In this document: positions 1-11,322 of the stretch, piece by piece
How the letters are laid out: every line of letters begins with the position of its first letter
Position numbering within the stretch: the stretch's first letter is position 1
NCBI GenBank assembly: GCA_002633025.1
Contig: NMRB01001767.1
Location: 17,124-81,123, forward strand
Source of the DNA: Notospermus geniculatus
Taxonomy: Eukaryota; Nemertea; Pilidiophora; Heteronemertea; Lineidae
Direction: 5' to 3'
Length of the DNA: 64,000 nucleotides
The notes under the pieces: generated by a model
Databases searched by the model: none
What the model was told of the DNA's origin: nothing
The model's input: the letters and a program-made list of their open reading frames with translations, nothing else
Made by a program: the position numbers and the translations under genes

Positions 1-537
1 ATCAATTTCTCATCTCCTGCAACGCTTTTATAAAGCGTATAAATTTTTAGTCTGTAATTTTTAAAAAAAATAAAAATTGAAAAATTATACCTTTTTTTCT
101 ATCAACCAAATCCTTGAGATTTCTTTTCATTTCGTGTCTTTAAAACAATTTAGTACAACAAGTGGCTCCTGTCAATGGTGTGATGAAATGGGAACTGCGG
201 GTATTTACCCCGAGACGCCAACGGAAATTAACTTCTTGGCAAGCTCGTGCAAAATAATCTCGGTGTGACAGGAATTCACGGGGAACTGTGACAATTTAAA
301 TATATGATACCCGAGAAACGGCACAAATTACATTACATTTAGCTCAAGAGCACACTTTATACGCTTTAGGTCGTCTTAAAGTAAATTATACTGCAAAAAC
401 AGGTGTTTAATCACAAAATGTACCGAGTCTGGGTCTGAGCGTCGCTCGTTTTTGTTTGACACCAAGATCGTGAGACTAACCAATTATTACATGTACTATA
501 AACTCCTTCCGCAGTTTCAAACCGCGACCCACTACGT
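1..537. other. No gene or repeat recognised
   Basis: AT-rich sequence with only short open frames and no splice pattern, RNA motif or repeat that I recognise. Confidence 0.5.
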
Positions 538-828
538 TACCCGCGCTCTGAAACTGCTTCAGTTGGATGCGAGCCTCTAGGTATCGCTAATAGACGGCGT
601 TAGCTGTCCGATTCGGGTAATCCCAGGTGGGAATCTGCACAGTGTACATTTTGTAACGTATCTCAGCCAATCAGAAAGTGTGTTACGGCCGCGCCGGTTA
701 GACCCATGATGGTGGCGTATCATTGGATTCCTCGTCTGACAGCGCCGTCTATTGATGACCGTTCACTTTTGGTGCCAAACGTGCCAGTGTTTAGTGGCTC
801 TACACCTATGGCCAACTGACCCCTGGGG
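538..828. repeat. Dispersed repeat family R1, copy 1
   Basis: About 290 bp that recurs at 25801-26112 and, truncated, at 61382-61545. Shared landmarks include GAAACTGCTTCAGTTG near the left edge, CTAATAGACGGCGTTAGCTG, and CCAGTGTTTAGTG near the right edge. The three copies differ by substitutions and small indels, so they are old dispersed copies and not assembly duplicates. No terminal inverted repeat or poly-A tail is visible, so the class is unknown. Confidence 0.75.
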
Positions 829-989
829 AGTGTATTAATACTAAAGCATGCAGCTGTTGTAAATTTTGTCCGTTTTGTTTATTTTTGCTGCACTGATGCC
901 TTGCTTTTTCTAGGTTTGCAATGAAAATGTCTGAATTTTGATAGGCAGGTGTGACACCACTGAATGTCAGCTACTGCCGAATATTAACT

Positions 990-2559
990 TAGACTGGTAC
1001 CCGGGTCCTAACAATTTTACATCGGACTTTTGCAGATGTTAGGACCGGTCGTGCCCATTCTTATTTTTAACACCTTCGTGATTGGTTGATTTACTGGGTC
1101 AAATGGAGGTCACCTTCTATCTGCATTCCGGTATGACAGCCGTATTGAGAGTTGAATAAATTTACATAATTTACATAAAATTTCCAAGTGACGTCACTGG
1201 CATAATTCCTCCGAAATGGGGCCAATAGGCCTACTGGTCCTACCAAACAAGCCAAGACTGCATTGCGCTGGTTGGTAGGATCAGGTACTAGTCTAATATT
1301 AACTAACACGTAGAAATATTCTAAGGTCCATGGGATGTGCCCACCAGGAAATCAAACTAACAACTGTTAAAAAACACAAAATGACGTTCAGAGATTCCCT
1401 CATAAAGTTCTTCAGAGTGCTAACATGTAAGGCATGTCAACTATGGTCAGCTCGTTATTGCCTTTCTTCCTAATACCTCCGGGTTGACCAGGATCAAACT
1501 AAACCATTATTTATTGGACCAAATCAATCCGAAAATATTACCCAACGTGCTCGGCATGTATTTCGCCAGTAACAGGACAGTTTGGGTCAGCATGCTTATC
1601 GCAAAAACACTGTCTTGCAATCAACACGTCTGTATGTCACGACTGTTAGAAGTCAATGCATGTAGTGGAAAAGGTCCGGAACGAAATTTGATTGGTTGGT
1701 GCCCTATTTGGAATATAATAGGAATACTGTACTATTTTTAGGAGGGCTTTCCCCATGTTGTGGCCGTTCTCCGAAAGGTGACGCCTCTATAGCAAATTCC
1801 CTTCCTAACAGTCGTGATGTGCATGTATGTCTATAGATCAGAGTGGACACTGGCACATGAGATGACTGCAGAAAAAAAGCGTGGTCAATAACGGCAATGA
1901 TAATCACCATATTGCCTAGAATTGGTATCATGTGGGGCATCTTATGATCATTGTCTATAGTCGAGCTCATTGATAGTGGTTGCTTGTAAGTGGTCATCAT
2001 TGTTAGTGTTGGTGATCATTGTTTGTGATGTTTGCGATGTTTGTACTCTACGGCCCGTATTTTAGAATGCTCCTCAACGTAAAGGAGTTCCTCAAGGCTA
2101 TTGTTCTCCTGTTGGGAACAATAGCCTTGAGGAACTCCTTTACGTTGAGGAGCATTCTAAAATACGGGCCTACATGTACCGTAGACTAGTATCTTATCCT
2201 GCCAGTCTGCGCGCTGCAATCGGACGTAGTTTGGTTGGTAGGACCAGTATTGACCGCCATTTTTGGAGGAATTCTGTCAGTGACATCATTTGGGAATTTT
2301 TTTTGTAAAATTACGTCAATTTATTCAATTCTCAGTATGGCTGACGTCAGGAATGCAGATAGAAGTGACCCACCGTTGACCCAGGAAATCCAACAATCAC
2401 GATGGGGTTTCTCATGTTAAAGATAGAAAAAGTGTCAACATAATAGTTCCTAGTTACAGACCACCTACGCCACCATCGGCTAATCAGATCCACGAACGCG
2501 CCCGGTCCTACCATGTGCAAAAGTCCGATGTAAAATAGTTAGGACGGAGTACCAGTCTA
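990..2559. mobile_element. 1.57-kb fold-back DNA element with long inverted arms
   Basis: The left end (TAGACTGGTACCCGGGTCCT, from 990) and the right end (inverse complement, ending 2559) match for about 60 bp with a few mismatches; both contain TTTTACATCGGACTTTTGCA. Inverted similarity continues inward: about 1091-1290 pairs with about 2180-2380 (for example CTATCTGCATTCC against GGAATGCAGATAG). The element is therefore a large hairpin with arms of about 320 bp. The central part holds another perfect hairpin (2052-2170). No transposase frame is visible. Target duplication is not clear. Confidence 0.65.
2052..2170. mobile_element. Perfect 119-bp hairpin MITE, 3-bp target duplication TAC
   Basis: The two 55-base arms (2052-2106 and 2116-2170) are exact inverse complements around a 9-base loop. 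The element starts GGCCCGTATTTTAGAATGCT. TAC flanks both sides (2049-2051, 2171-2173), fitting a 3-bp target duplication. A GG(C/G)CC end with a 3-bp duplication is typical of PIF/Harbinger-type non-autonomous elements. It lies inside the 990-2559 element, so it jumped in later. The lack of mismatches suggests a recent insertion. Confidence 0.8.
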
Positions 2560-2574
2560 CATAGACCGTCGTTA

Positions 2575-2651
2575 GATTGGTTCCCGATCTCACCGTTAGG
2601 ACTATTGTATATACTCCATGTACAGTCCCAGCGGTGAGATCGGGAACCAGT
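2575..2651. mobile_element. 77-bp inverted-repeat element (family GATTGGTTCCCGAT)
   Basis: The left arm GATTGGTTCCCGATCTCACC is mirrored at the right by GGTGAGATCGGGAACCAGT. The same ends occur 455 bp apart at 51635-52090, so this looks like an internally deleted member of that family. It lies 15 bp right of the 990-2559 fold-back element. Confidence 0.6.
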
Positions 2652-4090
2652 TTAAAAGCACAGGTGTCCCCAGTGATGTTGCCGACCTGTGTGCATGTAC
2701 ACCTAGGCGTGTCTTGATCGGTATTTTCATGGTCCAGATGCTGAAAAAAAGTGGAATATTGGGTGGTCAGTCACTGTCAACTCTGATGTCTGAGGCAATG
2801 TAAAAGAAGTCGAACGAGATCAACTACGGATGTCTTCATTCATGAGCTAGCTGATTTCTTTCATATTGAAAGCGATCACGTCGTTTCTGTTACGTGTACC
2901 TGACACCCACCGGAAACTTAGAAATCATGTAATGGATGTGGCGACTGGGAATCAAAACTCCTGCTCCCGAACCTTTGACCTTTTTCTGCGTACAAGATGA
3001 TAGTAAACATGAAGTCTTCTACGAATTTCGCAAGTTTTCGACCCTAACCAGGGTCTTCCTCGGGCATTTTCTAGTAGAGATCCCAGAAGTGAATAGGCTC
3101 TATGTTGGATTTCTGCTACAAGCAGAGCGAAGAGCCGGCAGTTGTCCTTGACACTGGCACGTTAGCCATCTGTAGGATTGTCCTTACCTTGGGGTAAAGG
3201 TAGCAAAAATGACACAAAAGGTCTAATCATCCCTTCTGGCCGGAAGATCCATCTTTTCTCACCTCTGGCAGTGTTAGAAGTCGTCCGTTTTGTACGAAGT
3301 AATAGATAATTCTTTTGATAATGGCAGAGGTAATAGTGGCTAGGCAGCGAGTCGTGGAACTTAATGGCCAAAAACTCATGCGGATGATAGAGTAGGACAT
3401 AANTTGGCTTAAAAATGGCATAATAAACGTCTTTCAATTTTTTTGTTCGAAATATCTGCAAAAATTTGGGCCTGGGCATGGTTCACCACATAATATGTAG
3501 CATTGCTGAGGACGTGTTCATTTTGTAACTTTTCACGAAAGTTTTGTGTAATTGCAGGTTTTAAAACAATCATGCTGTATATCAATGGTGTACATTCACT
3601 GTACATTCATGTATTACCCTCTGGGAAGAAATGGCCGATTTTGGCAAGGTATCTATTTGTTCTAGAGCCACACTCCACCGGCAAAGGAAGTTTTCACGGA
3701 ACGGCACAGACGGATACGTAATATGGGCGCCTCGAAACCTCTCCTGTACCAGTTTTTCATCCAACCGTCTGTATGGTAGACATTTTTCTGATCAAATCGT
3801 GCGCTGCTCAAATGAATTCATTCAAAAATTGACATCTTATTCATTTCAACTGATCTGTTCGTTTCAGTCGACATTCAAGAGATGACGTTATCTATTCTAT
3901 GCTACACTGCTCCCGTCGTGCTGTGGGCGAAAAATAACATAAAGCGCACGATACATCATGTAGCTGTCTGTATGTTTTAGGTTCTCAGGGATTGGTATGA
4001 TATTGAAGTTAAAGAGTAGTAACTACATGTACAGTACGTACATTTGTACAATACTGCTGTTGATGATCATATTGTTGGGCATACCCGGTG
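2652..4090. other. Mostly featureless; one arm of a dispersed hairpin repeat
   Basis: About 3020-3095 matches one arm of the hairpin family seen whole at 32241-32465 and 46310-46522 (CTTCCTCGGGCATTTTCTAG, then GAGATCCCAGAAGTGAAT). There is a single unknown base at 3403. Open frames of 60-105 codons exist on both strands with no similarity I recognise and no supporting splice signals. I see no gene. Confidence 0.5.
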
Positions 4091-4313
4091 CTCTAAACTC
4101 CCACTACCTGTCCCATTCCTGAACTCGGAAAAAATGACCAAATCCTAAGTTGAAGATATCGCACGCTGCCATTCTTTGCCAAGCTCGGGAATGGGACAGC
4201 TAAGTGGACATGTCATTACTGTTTCTGACCATACCCCCACCCCATTATCTTCAACTTAGGATTTAGTCATTTTTCCGAGTTCAAGAATGGGGCAGGTAAG
4301 TGGGAGTTTAGAG
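4091..4313. mobile_element. 223-bp MITE carrying a splice-donor-like end, copy 1
   Basis: The ends are CTCTAAACTCCCACTACCTG and its inverse. The inner parts also pair (TCCTAAGTTGAAGATA against TATCTTCAACTTAGGA). A second member is at 49405-49642. The right end reads GGGCAGGTAAGTGGGAG, which contains a perfect CAG|GTAAGT 5' splice consensus. The target duplication is not clear. Confidence 0.7.
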
Positions 4314-4878
4314 TAAATATAGGGATTTTAATGAATCGCCATTTTGTCAAGTTAATTTGTCAACATTCCTTCCCACCCTTTGTCTGAATTTGCATTAAAT
4401 TAGGCATTACAAATACGAAAATAAAAACATTTCAACCTCAAGGGGTGGAATAACATTATATGAAGTGGACCATGTACCGAATATAGATAGGGTTTGTTCT
4501 CAGCGTCAGGGGAGGCCGAGGGTGTGGCAGTCGGACGGTCGGCGCCTTTGGGCGACGCCTCTTACCACGAATCTTCCGTGCTTCACCAATCACAGCCCGA
4601 AGAGATGAAAGCTCCTGCACGGATAGCTGCCCAGAACACATTATACTACTTCTGGTACCAACACGTACGGATATAAAGCAAGGAGTTTCCGCGCAACAGT
4701 CGCGTAAATTTCTTGGTCGAGCAGAATTTGAAATTTCAACACGTTCCTTGACGAAAATTACGCGAGCTAATGAAAAGTCCCTGGTCTCAGATGTTTGGAA
4801 GAATAATGGAAAGTTAAAGCACCAACTGCTGCTATCGTTTATTTCTTAATCGATTTTTGTCTCCCACCGCACCAGTGC
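4314..4878. other. No gene recognised
   Basis: Unique-looking sequence left of the duplicated segment. A pair of opposite 60-codon frames at 4456-4676 shadow each other and show no conserved motif. Confidence 0.4.
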
Positions 4879-5360
4879 AATAATCTAACTTGTATTTAAT
4901 TGAGATTTCTCGCACGTTTTTCGGGGCATTTGCCGGGCCAGACGGCAATGGATGAAAGCTTTCGATTTCCTCGGGGGCCGATCAGGGATGATATGATTTC
5001 TCGACAAAGGGAATTTTTTATCAAGAAAAAGAAGTCGAGGAAATGATCTGACGAACCGATGGTGGTAGAAATGGGCTTTTGGGATTCGACTAGTAGGTGG
5101 TGCTGAAATGAAGTTTTCTTATCGATGAGTGCTTCAATTAAAGCCATGGTCGTACGGGGAGTTTGCCTGTCTACTACAAATGCGACTACTAATATAAAGC
5201 ATAAGGAATCATCGGATGAAATTTCACACTGGTGTCCTATGGCGATGTCGAAAGATGTCTTTGATGGTCATAAATGTCCATCAAATTAGAAATTAGTTGT
5301 ATTTGAGTTCTAATGAAGTGTCTCTCATAATATTATTCCAGGTGGACTATTGCTGACGCC

Positions 5361-5888
5361 TATCGTAGGCCGGAGTGGACAAAAGTCTCCATTTAGGTGT
5401 CATACCTAAATAGAATTAGGTACTATACCTAAATCAACCAACCACATGCCAGGAATTAGGTATCATACCTAAATCGATTTAAGTATCATACCTAAATCGA
5501 CCAATAACAGGCCAGGAATTAGGTACCATACCTAAATCGACCAATGACAGGCCAGGAATTAGGTATCATACCTAAATCGATTTAAGTACCATACCTAAAT
5601 CGACCAATAACAGGCCAGGAATTAGGTACCATACCTAAATCGATTTAGGTATGGTACTTAAATCGATTTAGGTATGGTACTTAAATCGATTTAGGTATGG
5701 TACCTAAATCGATTTAGGTATGATACCTAATTCCTGGCCTGCTATTGATCGATTTAGGTATGGTACTTAAATCGATTTAGGTATGATACCTAATTCCTGG
5801 CATGTGGTTGGTTGATTTAGGTATAGTACCTAATTCTATTTAGGTATGATACCTAAATGGAGACTTTTGTCCACTCCGGCCTACGATA
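5361..5888. mobile_element. 528-bp fold-back element built of 16 palindromic units, 6-bp target duplication
   Basis: The ends are TATCGTAGGCCGGAGTGGAC and its exact inverse complement. Almost the whole element pairs with itself. The interior is about 16 units of the form TTAGGTA-YNA-TACCTAA, each itself palindromic, often joined by ATCGA or by a spacer with GGCCAGGAATT. GACGCC flanks both sides (5355-5360, 5889-5894). The allelic site near 11814 has one GACGCC and no insert, which proves a clean insertion. A 6-bp duplication is unusual; Dada-type elements make 6-7 bp, but I see no transposase and do not assign a superfamily. Confidence 0.9.
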
Positions 5889-5894
5889 GACGCC

Positions 5895-6995
5895 GAGTGA
5901 GGTAGGTTTATGTCCTATAATGTCCCTCCACCACACACTCTGATGAGGCACGCCAGTTGTGCCTTAGACAGCTTATATCTGTTACCACCGGCTGAGGAAA
6001 GACAAAATACACAAAGAAAATGGCGGCTCTGGCAGCCATCTTGAATTCGGTTTCCGTCAATTATCTTGAGAATTGTGTTCGTAGTAGATTGAATTCGTAT
6101 TTGTAGTACATGTAGATTGTCCTACTTTTTTTGAAAGGGTTGATCTCCATTCGGGAATGTTTCCCATTGCGTCAGCTACTTTACTTTTTGTTGTATCGAG
6201 TGTTTCCGATTCGTACCGATTTTCCTTAATCGACGGTGTCTTTGGCGGTCTTCTATCAAAGGTATCTGTATTCCAAACACGTAAAACAATCCCGACAGCT
6301 TTCTTATGAGGCTTCGGCTAAAAATACTACACTCTCTGCCTCCCCGATCAAGGTCTTCCCTGCCCGAAATAAAAACAGACATATCTTCCAAACCCGACAA
6401 CGGCTACATGTTTATGTTGTTCTGAACACAAAAGAAATCTTACCAGAATATTCCTTTTCAATACCACCAATACACAACGATATCTGTAATTCATTGTTGC
6501 TTTATCTATCCAAGACGCAGTTGAGTTGCTCCTCTATTCTACAAGTTGTTTATTCAAGTAGCATTTTTATGAAGACAAAGTTTTTATTTGCTACGCAGGA
6601 TCAGCTTTCTGAAGCGACTGTCTGCATTTATTCTTTCATCGCATTCACCTCCTCAGATGTCTCTTCCAATGTTTGTAATCTGTAACTCGTCGACTCCGAG
6701 TACGCCCTTCAGTACCGTGAGAAAAACACATTACGTAACGCGGACACGTCCCGAAAAGCATTTAAAACACTTGATGCTGCGAGACAGCTCCTCTCTAAGG
6801 ACTCAAATCGATTAGTTTCGCCTGGAAAAATTCAGTGCGAACGATCGATTAGTTCTTTTTTCGGCATGAAATCTCGAGGTTGTCTTGTAGCGCGTCATAG
6901 CTGTCACGCACAGAAAAGAACAATGGATTTGATTGGCTGAAAATTCAGTGTTTTGGTCGATAAGAAGTAAAGATTAGAGATGTTGCGAGACGTGT
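5895..6995. other. Shared part of the duplicated segment, non-coding
   Basis: A 149-codon open frame on + (6236-6685) is among the longest here. The matching stretch of copy B (12120-12600) carries single-base and 3-base indels that break that frame into pieces, so the frame is not under coding constraint. No splice signals or protein motifs are seen. Confidence 0.6.
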
Positions 6996-8007
6996 TGAAA
7001 ATATTGCGGACAATTTTTTTTGTAAATCCTCCGATCCTATGCTGTGATTTGATTCCCGTCCTTCCGGCAGAGTGTTTCTGATGTTAGGTCAGGAAACGCC
7101 ATCATCAAGTCCACATAAACACGTGCAGAAATGCTGCTAGACAAAAATCTCTCCTCTAAAATTATACCGTAATGGTTTGGCATTGTACACACGTTGTTGC
7201 AAAACCAACCAAGAATGCATTCTTGAAATACAATAAATTACCCCAGTTGTAGTCAAACTGTGAAAAAAACACTGAAAATTCAATATCGCATTCAGTCTGC
7301 ACGTCTCACTTCCTCGGGTAAGCTGCAGATTCGCTGCGTCAAAAGACTTTAATTTGGTCAGAAAACCCTCTTCGCAGTTTTTTTTAATTTGCGAATGTTA
7401 TTGAATTATAGAGCTCTACGACATCAAAATCGTCGTGCGACCCTTAAGCAGAATTGTCACCCTCACAGGTTCAATTTCCTTTAATCGGATACTGGTGCCA
7501 TTTCTCCATCAACAAGTTTAGACAGATTTCATTGGGTGATTTTTTCCCAATGATGGCAAACGTCTCCAAGTCTTCAAAACTGCCGGCTATACGTCTTACA
7601 TCACGCGCCGCAAGCGCCGACTCGTAATGAAATGCGAATTATAATCAACGGGATTTTTGTCTTGAGCATGTCTGCAATGTTCAGCCGCCGATCGATCAAT
7701 TGAGACGGAAGAAAATTGACACGTCCGGGCATGTTTCAATGCTTTATGGGCGGTGAGGGTCGGTGGCTGTAAATGGCTGGAATCTGAGAGAAATCTCGCT
7801 CATTTTCTTCAAAGTTTTGTGTAATCTTTTCTCGCTGTGCCAGTTTGACACTGGGATTTGCCTACTTCTGTACCGTCAATAAAGTCGGTATGCGATTAAA
7901 TAGGAAGCCTGCTGAGTAAAACTTTTCAGACGACATTTTTTTATACAAGTTGATTTTTTCCGATCTTCAAATACTAGTTGATCATCACGAACCCTGGTAA
8001 GAATGTC
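6996..8007. other. Part of copy A absent from copy B; no gene seen
   Basis: This stretch has no counterpart beside the unknown base at 12911, where copy B jumps from the equivalent of 6995 to that of 8619. It is AT-rich with no recognised gene. Confidence 0.6.
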
Positions 8008-8387
8008 ATTTTGGTTCCCGAAGCAGCCGCTAGGGCTATAGAAGGCTTCGGTATTGGCTGCCATTTTGTTGCTGACGTCATTTTAGGATTCCATTTCCCG
8101 TGAAATTTCATTCTACCCCGGTCTAATAAAACGACGATTATCTTGGGCTTCTGTTATAGATCTGCAACACACACAGACATTCCTCATCAAACGTCCTCGG
8201 TGTTGCCATTCCGTGCGATACGGCATGTTCGATGACATCCACATGGCTACGGGCATCCCCATTCTAAAAATAACCCGTGATGTCAACATGATGATCTATA
8301 AATAGATCCGCAAAAACTTTTATGCCGCTAAGATGGTAGCCAATACCGAAGCCTTCTACCCCTAACGGCGGCTTCGTGAACCAAAAT
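8008..8387. mobile_element. 380-bp inverted-repeat element
   Basis: ATTTTGGTTCCCGAAGCAGC at 8008 and the inverse CTTCGTGAACCAAAAT ending at 8387 begin arms of about 55 bp. Both arms contain GAAGGCTTCGGTATTGGC or its inverse. The interior has no open frame of note. The family is not recognised. Confidence 0.65.
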
Positions 8388-8439
8388 GGTAAGGTACTGT
8401 CACACTGAAGTACGTGTACATGTACATGTACCGGTAGTT

Positions 8440-8668
8440 CTCAAAACGTCCTGTCCCATCCTAAAAAAAATCGTACAACGGGCTAGAACGTGTAATGTTG
8501 GCCAAATAATGTCTCGAAGTTCTGGAGCACCCTTCCCATCTGAGCCCGTCCAAGAAGTTCGTAAAAACACTGTAAAAAGTTGCACTACGTGCACTCCATT
8601 CGCACACAGTTTGTGCCCGTTCGGCAACATTTTCAAGAACGCACTGAGAACTAGGAGCTCAGTGTGAT
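8440..8668. repeat. Dispersed repeat family R2, copy 1
   Basis: About 230 bp matching 28250-28390 and 47300-47572. Landmarks are GGAGCACCCTTCC, GAAGTTCGTA, CACTCC(A/G)TTCGC, TTTTCAAGAACG and GAGAACTAGNAGCTCAGTGTG. Its last 50 bp also begin the second part of copy B (12912-12961). No terminal inverted repeat is obvious. Confidence 0.7.
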
Positions 8669-9215
8669 GGTGGCATTAGAGATTTCTCTGTTGGTTGATG
8701 CTATTTTGAACACCATCGACACGACGTACCCCCAGTTCATTATTGCATACCACTGCGACTCTAACCTATAGCATATCGCATTGCACCGGATTTAGCCAAC
8801 TTGGAGCTCATAAATTGATTTAAAATTCCATTTACGTGCTTCTAAGGTTTAATTTGATCTGGGCGTATGCAGTGGCATAGTTGGCCCACTGGGAGGGAAA
8901 TGACGGCACCCCGCACAGAACATGAGCCGCGAATAATTCTTTTAAATTTCGTTTATGGAGTTGCATAAAATGAACCGAACTACCTCGGTGAATTTTAAGA
9001 GCACAGCGTAGAGAGTTTTGATGCTGAACATAAAAGGAATGAGTGATGCTATGTTTTTCTTTCTTGGCGATGTTCATTTGATCATCCTTTCTGACTTCTA
9101 ATCCACCTCATTGCTGGGCAGATTTGATACATGTACTTTCATGTCGAATGTCGTCGGCGTAAGGTACACGTAACTTGTCCCTTCAATTCATCCGAAATCC
9201 TGTAAGACAAGATTA

Positions 9216-9610
9216 GTGAGGTTTCGCAAATCTGACGAAACACGAAGTACGTAATACGAAATTGGACTTCACTTCCATGACGTAATGTATTTCAGGAGAT
9301 GGTTGGTACCACAAATATCGCCTGCTGCAAGAGCGTCTTTTAGCGTATGACGTTAGACCGATAGACTTATAATGTATATTAAACTTTGAAATTTATCTTT
9401 CGTTTCCACTTCGTACATGTACCTACGAAGTAGAAATTTAGAAATTCAAGATGCTCCATAACTCTCTCGGTCTTACATGATATGTTAAAAGACGCACTGG
9501 CAGCAGGGGCATTTGTGGTAGCAACCATCTCTAGAAATATACTACATGTAGGTCCAGGAAATGAAGTTGTATTTCGTACTTCGTGTTTCGTCAAATTTGC
9601 AAAACCTCCC
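9216..9610. mobile_element. 395-bp hairpin MITE, TA target, family GGGAGGTTTCGC (copy A)
   Basis: The ends are GTGAGGTTTCGCAAATCTGA and the inverse of GGGAGGTTTTGCAAATTTGA, flanked by TA on both sides (9214-9215, 9611-9612). Arms pair inward through GACGAAACACGAAGTACG and the GGAGATGGTTG / CAACCATCTC pair. The same element is at 13513-13882 (copy B), 28817-29216 and, truncated, near 61190-61371. A TA duplication suggests a Tc1/mariner-type transposase. None is encoded here. Confidence 0.85.
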
Positions 9611-10051
9611 TATTAAGAAGCTAGTAATTTGTCTCTACCTAATGTTAATTGAGAGCCTAATTTTCGGTTATGACAGCTGACTTCTAATGTGAACCGTCAC
9701 ACACAAAACCAACATCAAATTGCACCGTTCAAAGGTGGAATGTAATGGATGCTGGCAGGGTACAATGTAACTTAATGATGCATGAATTTAAAGAATCCAG
9801 GATGATGCTGTTCTTGCTGACGTTGGCTTGGAGGTTCGGGTCCCTCATGAACGATATTCGTATAGGATTAGTTTAAGAATCGTATCCGGAAGGACTCGAC
9901 CCATAGGAACGATATACCTATAGCAATGATAATTTTCTTTCTGAAACAAAACTTTGGCTTTGGGAAGTCATCGATGTAACGCCAACCAAAACTTTCCCTG
10001 CCAATGACTCAACCTCTACTGCCAGTTTCAGTAACTTTTAATTGAGATGCA

Positions 10052-10165
10052 GGGGCCTGTTTCATAAAGTGACTTTAAGCTAATGGTACGTATATTCAAC
10101 CAAATGTAAAATGCATTGAGGTTAATGGTATCATTAGCCTAAAGTCACCTTATGAAACAGGCCCC
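10052..10165. mobile_element. 114-bp hairpin MITE, family GGGGCCTGTTTCATAAAG (copy A)
   Basis: The arms GGGGCCTGTTTCATAAAGTG and CACCTTATGAAACAGGCCCC mirror each other, and the inner GCTAATGGTA / TATCATTAGC parts also pair. The allelic copy is at 14324-14437 and an independent insertion is at 56403-56512. The GGGCC terminus suggests PIF/Harbinger. The flanks CAG and CTG give a weak 3-bp target of the form CWG. Confidence 0.8.
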
Positions 10166-10167
10166 TG

Positions 10168-11321
10168 GTCATTAGTAATGTACCGGTAACTTATTCCGTC
10201 ATCATTACGTTTTTCTTCAACAATTTTTTCGGACGATAGGGCAATTTTTCTGATGTAGCACGATTGGTACGCTCTGATCGTTCATCTTATGTTTCCACTT
10301 CCTCAGGACCATTCAGCGGCAGAATTTGTTAGAACGTACGGTTAACCGTTGCTGAGCCTTATCCCGAAACCAGTACGAACAAAATCTTGATATACTGACC
10401 ACAGAGGTCACAATAAACCATCATTCCTGAATTGCCTGTTACGTGGAGCTAATATCACCAACCAAAACCTAGTTGCAAACCACGTGGCAAGGACGCCATT
10501 AATTACGTCACTGGCGGGAATTGTCGTCTGCCCTCTCCTGGGAGTGGTGCCTTGTAATTGGTCAAAATGAAGCAGAGTGTAGCAGTTGGTCTATTAGCAC
10601 CGATTCGTATTCATGCAAGCGCCGGCTCCATATGTCCGAAGTAGATTGTATTTTAGGCGAAATTGCAAATATTCATTGTTTATGGTTTGGGTTATTGCCT
10701 ATTTACGAAGTAATCCATTACTGTTGTAATGTATCAGGATGCTGTGTAAATACATCTCTCAGTGTTGTGCATTATGCTGTGTTTACGGTGCTGTGTGTTT
10801 TGTTAAAGAGTTGGACAGTGTAATCGTCAAAAGCTGTATCGGCAGTTCAATCTGATTCCGTTGATGATGGCAGCTAAAAGTACGTCGATAAACACGAGGG
10901 GAACCAAACTCCCAAGTGCATCGAGCGGCCGCCGACGTTTCCTCAGTGCAGCTCCAAAGCCTTGACAGTCAAATGACGATACCGGTGTGTCACACACTGA
11001 CACCAGTGGAAGCATTGACACCATGACAGCCTTGAGTCTGAAGCTATTTTCCGTAGATTGGCTCCTTCTTCTAGATTAAAGGCAAGGAAGACTGATTACC
11101 TGATGGAGCAATCGCGTTCACAGTAGTGACAGGGAACAGCACGAAACACTCTTCGACAAAATATCATCAAACTTAACAAAAATTGGAAATCGTCAGATCA
11201 TTAATTAAAAGACAAAGAAAGTGGTATTAACTTCTTTATTTCTAATCCTTCCAATCTTCTACGACACGATTGCATGCTACTGGATATTTCTCATTACTGT
11301 CTTAATGAAGTCGACCCTCCA
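10168..11321. other. No gene seen
   Basis: Right part of copy A. It matches copy B closely except for about 55 bp at 10665-10719 that copy B lacks. Open frames at 10521-10823 (+) and 10827-11024 (-) have no recognised motif. The first contains the stretch deleted in copy B, which argues against coding. Confidence 0.5.
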
Positions 11322-11322
11322 N
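11322..11322. other. Single unknown base at a duplication junction
   Basis: One n separates the end of copy A from the start of copy B. It is most simply a contig join, not a base-call failure. Confidence 0.85.

Larger units (their letters stand above)
4879..11321. repeat. 6.4-kb duplicated segment, copy A
   Basis: This segment recurs directly at 11323-15539 with very high identity. Parts 4879-6995 and 8619-11321 have counterparts in copy B. Two parts are only in A: the 528-bp element at 5361-5888 and 6996-8618. The right edge of A (CGACCCTCCA, 11321) is followed by one unknown base and then by the start of copy B. Copy B runs through the same CGACCCTCCA into new sequence at 15540. Together this points to overlapping contigs from two haplotypes placed in series. 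Confidence 0.9.

Noticed and set aside
5361-5888. CRISPR-like array (regular short repeats with spacers)
   Set aside because: Repeats are palindromic, inverted in the right half, lack distinct spacers and lie within terminal inverted repeats of a transposon in a eukaryotic genome.
6236-6685. 149-codon open frame on +
   Set aside because: The allelic copy (12120-12600) has single-base and other indels that break the frame, so there is no coding constraint.
10521-10823. 100-codon frame on +
   Set aside because: The other haplotype copy lacks about 55 bp within it, shifting the frame.
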